From Parietaria judaica (taxonomy: Eukaryota; Streptophyta; Magnoliopsida; Rosales; Urticaceae): a DNA stretch of 64,000 bases. The translations under genes were made by a program, and so were the position numbers. The notes beneath the pieces are model-generated. The model had not been told where the DNA came from and made no database searches. It worked only from the letters and a program-made list of their open reading frames with translations. Positions 51,098 through 62,100 of the stretch are shown piece after piece. Within the stretch, counting starts at the first letter, position 1, and each line of letters opens with the position of its first letter. The DNA lies in the NCBI GenBank assembly GCA_954871525.1, contig OX940869.1, positions 19,682,001 through 19,746,000 of the forward strand, written 5' to 3'.

Positions 51098-54000
51098 TTT
51101 TGAAGTTCATTTTTTGTTTAAAATATCGTTTAATTAGGGTTCTTTGGCGTAAAATGGGAAAAAGACTCAGTTTTCTTTGGAGCACGTATTAATTGTTGAA
51201 AACTGGGTTTTAAGAGAGCTCCAGTAATTTTTAATGCCAAAACTAACCCAATATATAATAATACCACCCTAATGAAGGTCTACCAACTCAAAGTTCATGA
51301 AGAACGCATCGTATTTGCTCTCGTAAGAAAACCAATTTTAACACTTTTCGGTAATGATTTTAACTCGTTAACGGCTTGATATAGAAAGCACGAGATAGTG
51401 CTTCCCTATTTAGGGATTAAAATAAGTAAATGTGATACAATTACACATTATTAACCATTTTGAAGTTCATTTTTTGTTTAAAATATCGTTTAATTAGGGT
51501 TCTTTCGCGTAAAATGGGAAAAAGACTCAGTTTTCTTTGGAGCACGTATTAATTGTTGAAAACTGGGTTTTAAGAGAGCTCCAGTAATTTTTAATGCCAA
51601 AACTAACCCAATATATAATAATACCACCCCAATGAAGGTCTACCAACTCAAAGTTCATGAAGAACGCATCGTATTTGCTCTCGTAAGAAAACCAATTTTA
51701 ACACTTTTCGGTAATGATTTTAACTCGTTAACGGCTTGATATAGAAGGCACGAGATAGTGCTTCCCTATTTAGGGATTAAAATAAGTAAATGTGATACAA
51801 TTACACATTATTAACCATTTTGAAGTTCATTTTTTGTTTAAAATATCGTTTAATTAGGGTTCTTTGGCGTAAAATGGGAAAAAGACTCAGTTTTCTTTGG
51901 AGCACGTATTAATTGTTGAAAACTGGGTTTTAAGAGAGCTCCAGTAATTTTTAATGCCAAAACTAACCCAATATATAATAATACCACCGTAATGAAGGTC
52001 TACCAACTCAAAGTTCATGAAGAACGCATCGTATTTGCTCTCGTAAGAAAACCAATTTGAACACTTTTCGGTAATGATTTTAACTCGTTAACGGCTTGAT
52101 ATAGAAAGCACGAGATAGTGCTTCCCTATTTAGGGATTAAAATAAGTAAATTTGATACAATTACACATTATTAACCATTTTGAAGTTCATTTTTTGTTTA
52201 AAATATCGTTTAATTAGGGTTCTTTGGCGTAAAATGGGAAAAAGACTCAGTTTTCTTTGGAGCACGTATTAATTGTTGAAAACTGGGTTTTAAGAGAGCT
52301 CCAGTAATTTTTAATGCCAAAACTAACCCAATATATAATAATACCACCCTAATGAAGGTCTACCAACTCAAAGTTCATGAAGAACGCATCGTATTTGCTC
52401 TCGTAAGAAAACCAATTTTAACACTTTTCGGTAATGATTTTAACTCGTTAACGGCTTGATATAGAAAGCACGAGATAGTGCTTCCCTATTTAGGGATTAA
52501 AATAAGTAAATGTGATACAATTACACATTATTAACCATTTTGAAGTTCATTTTTTGTTTAAAATATCGTTTAATTAGGGTTCTTTGGCGTAAAATGGGAA
52601 AAAGACTCAGTTTTCTTTGGAGCACGTATTAATTGTTGAAAACTGGGTTTTAAGAGAGCTCCAGTAATTTTTAATGCCAAAACTAACCCAATATATAATA
52701 ATACCACCCTAATGAAGGTCTACCAACTCAAAGTTCATGAAGAACGCATCGTATTTGCTCTCGTAAGAAAACCAATTTTAACACTTTTCGGTAATGATTT
52801 TAACTCGTTAACGGCTTGATATAGAAGGCACGAGATAGTGCTTCCCTATTTAGGGATTAAAATAAGTAAATGTGATACAATTACACATTATTAACCATTT
52901 TGAAGTTCATTTTTTGTTTAAAATATCGTTTAATTAGGGTTCTTTGGCGTAAAATGGGAAAAAGACTCAGTTTTCTTTGGAGCACGTATTAATTGTTGAA
53001 AACTGGGTTTTAAGAGAGCTCCAGTAATTTTTAATGCCAAAACTAACCCAATATATAATAATACCACCGTAATGAAGGTCTACCAACTCAAAGTTCATGA
53101 AGAACGCATCGTATTTGCTCTCGTAAGAAAACCAATTTGAACACTTTTCGGTAATGATTTTAACTCGTTAACGGCTTGATATAGAAAGCACGAGATAGTG
53201 CTTCCCTATTTAGGGATTAAAATAAGTAAATGTGATACAATTACACATTATTAACCATTTTGAAGTTCATTTTTTGTTTAAAATATCGTTTAATTAGGGT
53301 TCTTTGGCGTAAAATGGGAAAAAGACTCAGTTTTCTTTGGAGCACGTATTAATTGTTGAAAACTGGGTTTTAAGAGAGCTCCAGTAATTTTTAATGCCAA
53401 AACTAACCCAATATATAATAATACCACCGTAATGAAGGTCTACCAACTCAAAGTTCATGAAGAACGCATCGTATTTGCTCTCGTAAGAAAACCAATTTTA
53501 ACACTTTTCGGTAATGATTTTAACTCGTTAACGGCTTGATATAGAAAGCACGAGATAGTGCTTCCCTATTTAGGGATTAAAATAAGTAAATGTGATACAA
53601 TTACACATTATTAACCATTTTGAAGTTCATTTTTTGTTTAAAATATCGTTTAATTAGGGTTCTTTGGCGTAAAATGGGAAAAAGACTCAGTTTTCTTTGG
53701 AGCACGTATTAATTGTTGAAAACTGGGTTTTAAGAGAGCTCCAGTAATTTTTAATGCCAAAACTAACCCAATATATAATAATACCACCGTAATGAAGGTC
53801 TACCAACTCAAAGTTCATGAAGAACGCATCGTATTTGCTCTCGTAAGAAAACCAATTTGAACACTTTTCGGTAATGATTTTAACTCGTTAACGGCTTGAT
53901 ATAGAAAGCACGAGATAGTGCTTCCCTATTTAGGGATTAAAATAAGTAAATGTGATACAATTACACATTATTAACCATTTTGAAGTTCATTTTTTGTTTA

Positions 54001-55417
54001 AAATATCGTTTAATTAGGGTTCTTTGGCGTAAAATGGGAAAAAGACTCAGTTTTCTTTGGAGCACGTATTAATTGTTGAAAACTGGGTTTTAAGAGAGCT
54101 CCAGTAATTTTTAATGCCAAAACTAACCCAATATATAATAATACCACCGTAATGAAGGTCTACCAACTCAAAGTTCATGAAGAACGCATCGTATTTGCTC
54201 TCGTAAGAAAACCAATTTTAACACTTTTCGGTAATGATTTTAACTCGTTAACGGCTTGATATAGAAAGCACGAGATAGTGCTTCCCTATTTAGGGATTAA
54301 AATAAGTAAATGTGATACAATTACACATTATTAACCATTTTGAAGTTCATTTTTTGTTTAAAATATCGTTTAATTAGGGTTCTTTGGCGTAAAATGGGAA
54401 AAAGACTCAGTTTTCTTTGGAGCACGTATTAATTGTTGAAAACTGGGTTTTAAGAGAGCTCCAGTAATTTTTAATGCCAAAACTAACCCAATATATAATA
54501 ATACCACCCTAATGAAGGTCTACCAACTCAAAGTTCATGAAGAACGCATCGTATTTGCTCTCGTAAGAAAACCAATTTTAACACTTTTCGGTAATGATTT
54601 TAACTCGTTAACGGCTTGATATAGAAAGCACGGGATAGTGCTTCCCTATTTAGGGATTAAAATAAGTAAATGTGATACAATTACACATTATTAACCATTT
54701 TGAAGTTCATTTTTTGTTTAAAATATCGTTTAATTAGGGTTCTTTCGCGTAAAATGGGAAAAAGACTCAGTTTTCTTTGGAGCACGTATTAATTGTTGAA
54801 AACTGGGTTTTAAGAGAGCTCCAGTAATTTTTAATGCCAAAACTAACCCAATATATAATAATACCACCCTAATGAAGGTCTACCAACTCAAAGTTCATGA
54901 AGAACGCATCGTATTTGCTCTCGTAAGAAAACCAATTTTAACACTTTTCGGTAATGATTTTAACTCGTTAACGGCTTGATATAGAAAGCACGAGATAGTG
55001 CTTCCCTATTTAGGGATTAAAATAAGTAAATGTGATACAATTACACATTATTAACCATTTTGAAGTTCATTTTTTGTTTAAAATATCGTTTAATTAGGGT
55101 TCTTTGGCGTAAAATGGGAAAAAGACTCAGTTTTCTTTGGAGCACGTATTAATTGTTGAAAACTGGGTTTTAAGAGAGCTCCAGTAATTTTTAATGCCAA
55201 AACTAACCCAATATATAATAATACCACCCTAATGAAGGTCTACCAACTCAAAGTTCATGAAGAACGCATCGTATTTGCTCTCGTAAGAAAACCAATTTTA
55301 ACACTTTTCGGTAATGATTTTAACTCGTTAACGGCTTGATATAGAAAGCACGAGATAGTGCTTCCCTATTTAGGGATTAAAATAAGTAAATGTGATACAA
55401 TTACACATTATTAACCA

Positions 55418-56137
55418 TTTTGAAGTTCATTTTTTGTTTAAAATATCGTTTAATTAGGGTTCTTTGGCGTAAAATGGGAAAAAGACTCAGTTTTCTTTGA
55501 AGTACGTATTAATTGTTGAAAACTGGGTTTTAAGAGAGCTCCAGTAATTTTTAATGCCAAAACTAACCCAATATATAATAATACCACCCTAATGAAGGTC
55601 TACCAACTCAAAGTTCATGAAGAACGCATCGTATTTGCACTCGTAAGAAAACCAATTTTAACAGTTTTCGGTAATGATTTTAACTCGTTAACGGCTTGAT
55701 ATAGAAAGCACGAGATAGTGCTTCCCTATTTAGGGATTAAAATAAGTAAATGTGATACAATTACACATTATTAACAATTTTGAAGTTCATTTTTTGTTTA
55801 AAATATCGTTTAATTAGGGTTCTTTGGCGTAAAATGGGAAAAAGACTCAGTTTTCTTTGGAGCACGTATTAATTGTTGAAAACTGGGTTTCAAGAGAGCT
55901 CCAGTAATTTTTAATGCCAAAACTAACCCAATATATAATAATACCACCGTAATGAAGGTCTACCAACTCAAAGTTCATGAAGAACGCATCGTATTTGCTC
56001 TCGTAAGAAAACCAATTTTAACACTTTTCGGTAATGATTTTAACTCGTTAACGGCTTGATATAGAAAGCACGAGATAGTGCTTCCCTATTTAGGGATTAA
56101 AATAAGTAAATGTGATACAATTACACATTATTAACCA
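55418..56137. repeat. 720-bp marker pair M155-M156, second copy
   Basis: By eye identical to 46058-46777. The preceding monomers partly match too: M128 and M153 share p49 C with p172 C, but M154 is an extra plain copy. The pair lies at the block IV/V boundary. Related M129-like copies follow 9 monomers (M164) and then 8 monomers (M172) later. Confidence 0.85.
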
Positions 56138-59100
56138 TTTTGAAGTTCATTTTTTGTTTAAAATATCGTTTAATTAGGGTTCTTTCGCGTAAAATGGGAA
56201 AAAGACTCAGTTTTCTTTGGAGCACGTATTAATTGTTGAAAACTGGGTTTTAAGAGAGCTCCAGTAATTTTTAATGCCAAAACTAACCCAATATATAATA
56301 ATACCACGGTAATTAAGGTCTACCAACTCAAAGTTCATGAAGAACGCATCGTATTTGCTCTCGTAAGAAAACCAATTTTAACACTTTTCGGTAATGATTT
56401 TAACTCGTTAACGGCTTGATATAGAAAGCACGAGATAGTGCTTCCCTATTTAGGGATTAAAATAAGTAAATGTGATACAATTACACATTATTAACCATTT
56501 TGAAGTTCATTTTTTGTTTAAAATATCGTTTAATTAGGGTTCTTTCGCGTAAAATGGGAAAAAGACTCAGTTTTCTTTGGAGCACGTATTAATTGTTGAA
56601 AACTGGGTTTTAAAAGAGCTCCAGTAAGTTTTAATGCCAAAACTAACCCAATATATAATAATACCACCCTAATGAAGGTCTACCAACTCAAAGTTCATGA
56701 AGAACGCATCGTATTTGCTCTCGTAAGAAAACCAATTTTAACACTTTTCGGTAATGATTTTAACTCGTTAACGGCTTGATATAGAAAGCACGAGATAGTG
56801 CTTCGCTATTTAGGGATTAAAATAATTAAATGTGATACAATTACACATTATTAAGCATTTTGAAGTTCATTTTTTGTTTAAAATATCGTTTAATTAGGGT
56901 TCTTTCGCGTAAAATGGGAAAAAGACTCAGTTTTCTTTGGAGCACGTATTAATTGTTGAAAACTGGGTTTTAAGAGAGGTCCAGTAATTTTTAATGCCAA
57001 AACTAACCCAATATATAATAATACCACCCTAATGAAGGTCTACCAACTCAAAGTTCATGAAGAACGCATCGTATTTGCTCTCGTAAGAAAACCAATTTTA
57101 ACACTTTTCGGTAATGATTTTAACTCGTTAACGGCTTGATATAGAAAGCACGAGATAGTGTTTCGCTATTTAGGGATTAAAATAAGTAAATGTGATACAA
57201 TTACACATTATTAAGCATTTTGAAGTTCATTTTTTGTTTAAAATATCGTTTAATTAGGGTTCTTTCGCGTAAAATGGGAAAAAGACTCAGTTTTCTTTGG
57301 AGCACGTATTAATTGTTGAAAACTGGGTTTTAAGAGATCTCCAGGAATTTTTAATGCCAAAACTAACCCAATATATAATAATGCCTCCGTAATGAAGGTC
57401 TACCAACTCAAAGTTCATGAAGAACGCATCGTATTTGCTCTCGTAAGAAAACCAATTTTAACACTTTTCGGTAATGATTTTAACTCGTTAACGGCTTGAT
57501 ATAGAAAGCACGAGATAGTGCTTCCCTATTTAGGGATTAAAATAAGTAAATGTGATACAATTACACATTATTAACAATTTTGAAGTTCATTTTTTGTTTA
57601 AAATATCGTTTAATTAGGGTTCTTTGGCGTAAAATGGGAAAAAGACTCAGTTTTCTTTGGAGCACGTATTAATTGTTGAAAACTGGGTTTTAAGAGAGCT
57701 CCAGTAATTTTTAATGCCAAAACTAACCCAATATATAATAATACCACCGTAATGAAGGTCTACCAACTCAAAGTTCATGAAGAACGCATCGTATTTGCTC
57801 TCGTAAGAAAACCAATTTTAACACTTTTCGGTAATGATTTTAACTCGTTAACGGCTTGATATAGAAAGCACGAGATAGTGCTTCCCTATTTAGGGATTAA
57901 AATAAGTAAATGTGATACAATTACACATTATTAACCATTTTGAAGTTCATTTTTTGTTTAAAATATCGTTTAATTAGGGTTCTTTCGCGTAAAATGGGAA
58001 AAAGACTCAGTTTTCTTTGGACCACGTATTAATTGTTGAAAACTGGGTTTTAAAAGAGCTCCAGTAAGTTTTAATGCCAAAACTAACCCAATATATAATA
58101 ATACCACGCTAATGAAGGTCTAGCAACTCAAAGTTCATGAAGAACGCATCGTATTTGCTCTCGTAAGAAAACCAATTTTAACACTTTTCGGTAATGATTT
58201 TAACTCGTTAACGGCTTGATAGAGAAAGCACGAGATAGTGCTTCGCTATTTAGGGATTAAAATAAGTAAATGTGATACAATTACGCATTATTAAGCATTT
58301 TGAAGTTCATTTTTTGTTTAAAATATCGTTTAATTAGGGTTCTTTCGCGTAAAATGGGAAAAAGACTCAGTTTTCTTTGGAGCACGTATTAATTGTTGAA
58401 AACTGGGTTTTAAGAGAGCTCCAGGAATTTTTAATGCCAAAACTAACCCAATATATAATAATGCCACCGTAATGAAGGTCTACCAACTCAAAGTTCATGA
58501 AGAACGCATCGTATTTGCTCTCGTAAGAAAACCAATTTTAACACTTTTCGGTAATGATTTTAACTCGTTAACGGCTTGATATAGAAAGCACGAGATAGTG
58601 CTTCCCTATTTAGGGATTAAAATAAGTAAATGTGATACAATTACACATTATTAACCATTTTGAAGTTCATTTTTTGTTTAAAATATCGTTTAATTAGGGT
58701 TCTTTGGCGTAAAATGGGAAAAAGACTCAGTTTTCTTTGAAGTACGTATTAATTGTTGAAAACTGGGTTTTAAGAGAGCTCCAGTAATTTTTAATGCCAA
58801 AACTAACCCAATATATAATAATACCACCCTAATGAAGATCTACCAACTCAAATTTCATGAAGAACGCATCGTATTTGCACTCGTAAGAAAACCAATTTTA
58901 ATAGTTTTCGGTAATGATTTTAACTCGTTAACGGCTTGATATAGAAAGCACGAGATAGTGCTTCCCTATTTAGGGATTAAAATAAGTAAATGTGATACAA
59001 TTACACATTATTAACAATTTTGAAGTTCATTTTTTGTTTAAAATATCGTTTAATTAGGGTTCTTTGGCGTAAAATGGGAAAAAGACTCAGTTTTCTTTGG

Positions 59101-62100
59101 AGCACGTATTAATTGTTGAAAACTGGGTTTTAAGAGAGCTCCAGTAATTTTTAATGCCAAAACTAACCCAATATATAATAATACCACCGTAATGAAGGTC
59201 TACCAACTCAAAGTTCATGAAGAACGCATCGTATTTGCTCTCGTAAGAAAACCAATTTTAACACTTTTCGGTAATGATTTTAACTCGTTAACGGCTTGAT
59301 ATAGAAAGCACGAGATAGTGCTTCCCTATTTAGGGATTAAAATAAGTAAATGTGATACAATTACACATTATTAACCATTTTGAAGTTCATTTTTTGTTTA
59401 AAATATCGTTTAATTAGGGTTCTTTCGCGTAAAATGGGAAAAAGACTCAGTTTTCTTTGGAGCACGTATTAATTGTTGAAAACTGGGTTTTAAAAGAGCT
59501 CCAGTAAGTTTTAATGGCAAAACTAACCCAATATATAATAATACCACGCTAATGAAGGTCTAGCAACTCAAAGTTCATGAAGAACGCATCGTATTTGCTC
59601 TCGTAAGAAAACCAATTTTAACACTTTTCGGTAATGATTTTAACTCGTTAACGGCTTGATATAGAAAGCACGAGATAGTGCTTCGCTATTGAGGGATTAA
59701 AATAAGTAAATGTGATACAATTACACATTATTAAGCATTTTGAAGTTCATTTTTTGTTTAAAATATCATTTAATTAGGGTTCTTTCGCGTAAAATGGGAA
59801 AAAGACTCAGTTTTCTTTGGAGCACGTATTAATTGTTGAAAACTGGGTTTTAAGAGAGCTCCAGTAATTTTTAATGCCAAAACTAACCCAATATATAATA
59901 ATGCCACCGTAATGAAGGTCTACCAACTCAAAGTTCATGAAGAACGCATCGTATTTGCTCTCGTAAGAAAACCAATTTTAACACTTTTCGGTAATGATTT
60001 TAACTCGTTAACGGCTTGATATAGAAAGCACGAGATAGTGCTTCCCTATTTAGGGATTAAAATAAGTAAATGTGATACAATTACACATTATTAACCATTT
60101 TGAAGTTCATTTTTTGTTTAAAATATCGTTTAATTAGGGTTCTTTGGCGTAAAATGGGAAAAAGACTCAGTTTTCTTTGGAGTACGTATTAATTGTTGAA
60201 AACTGGGTTTTAAGAGAGCTCCAGTAATTTTTAATGCCAAAACTAACCCAATATATAATAATACCACCCTAATGAAGGTCTACCAACTCAAAGTTCATGA
60301 AGAACGCATCGTATTTGCTCTCGTAAGAAAACCAATTTTAACACTTTTCGGTAATGATTTTAACTCGTTAACGGCTTGATATAGAAAGCACGAGATAGTG
60401 CTTCCCTATTTAGGGATTAAAATAAGTAAATGTGATACAATTACACATTATTAACCATTTTGAAGTTCATTTTTTGTTTAAAATATCGTTTAATTAGGGT
60501 TCTTTGGCGTAAAATGGGAAAAAGACTCAGTTTTCTTTGGAGCACGTATTAATTGTTGAAAACTGGGTTTTAAGAGAGCTCCAGTAATTTTTAATGCCAA
60601 AACTAACCCAATATATAATAATACCACCGTAATGAAGGTCTACCAACTCAAAGTTCATGAAGAACGCATCGTATTTGCTCTCGTAAGAAAACCAATTTTA
60701 ACACTTTTCGGTAATGATTTTAACTCGTTAACGGCTTGATATAGAAAGCACGAGATAGTGCTTCCCTATTTAGGGATTAAAATAAGTAAATGTGATACAA
60801 TTACACATTATTAACCATTTTGAAGTTCATTTTTTGTTCAAAATATCGTTTAATTAGGGTTCTTTCGCGTAAAATGGGAAAAAGACTCAGTTTTCTTTGG
60901 AGCACGTATTAATTGTTGAAAACTGGGTTTTAAGAGAGCTCCAGTAATTTTTAATGCCAAAACTAACCCAATATATAATAATACCACCGTAATGAAGGTC
61001 TACCAACTCAAAGTTCGTGAAGAACGCATCGTATTTGCTCTCGTAAGAAAACCAATTTTAACACTTTTCGGTAATGATTTTAACTCGTTAACGGCTTGAT
61101 ATAGAAAGCACGAGATAGTGCTTCCCTATTTAGGGATTAAAATAAGTAAATGTGATACAATTACACATTATTAACAATTTTGAAGTTCATTTTTTGTTTA
61201 AAATATCGTTTAATTAGGGTTCTTTGGCGTAAAATGGGAAAAAGACTCAGTTTTCTTTGGAGCACGTATTAATTGTTGAAAACTGGGTTTTAAAAGAGCT
61301 CCAGTAAGTTTTAATGCCAAAACTAACCCAATATATAATAATACCACCCTAATGAAGGTCTACCAACTCAAAGTTCATGAAGAACGCATCGTATTTGCTC
61401 TCGTAAGAAAACCAATTTTAACACTTTTCAGTAATGATTTTAACTCGTTAACGGCTTGATATAGAAAGCACGAGATAGTGCTTCCCTATTTAGGGATTAA
61501 AATAAGTAAATGTGATACAATTACACATTATTAACCATTTTGAAGTTCATTTTTTGTTTAAAATATCGTTTAATTAGGGTTCTTTCGCGTAAAATGGGAA
61601 AAAGACTCAGTTTTCTTTGAAGTACGTATTAATTGTTGAAAACTGGGTTTTAAGAGAGCTCCAGTAATTTTTAATGCCAAAACTAACCCAATATATAATA
61701 ATACCACCCTAATGAAGGTCTACCAACTCAAAGTTCATGAAGAACGCATCGTATTTGCACTCGTAAGAAAACCAATTTTAACAGTTTTCGGTAATGATTT
61801 TAACTCGTTAACGGCTTGATATAGAAAGCACGAGATAGTGCTTCCCTATTTAGGGATTAAAATAAGTAAATGTGATACAATTACACATTATTAACAATTT
61901 TGAAGTTCATTTTTTGTTTAAAATATCGTTTAATTAGGGTTCTTTGGCGTAAAATGGGAAAAAGACTCAGTTTTCTTTGGAGCACGTATTAATTGTTGAA
62001 AACTGGGTTTTAAGAGAGCTCCAGTAATTTTTAATGCCAAAACTAACCCAATATATAATAATACCACCGTAATGAAGGTCTACCAACTCAAAGTTCATGA

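Larger units (their letters stand above)
45698..56137. repeat. Array block IV (M128-M156)
   Basis: p49 C returns sporadically here (M128, M144, M153). Typical markers are p290 G followed by p242 G (tttgaacac), p114 C (gtttcaagag in M130, M133, M156), p359 A (ttaacaattt) and the multi-marker copy with p83 A, p86 T, p222 A and p247 G (M129, M155). Single-copy changes include p22 A (M131), p257 T (M141), p335 T (aatttgatac, M145) and p296 G (cacggg, M152). All monomers are 360 bp. Confidence 0.8.
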
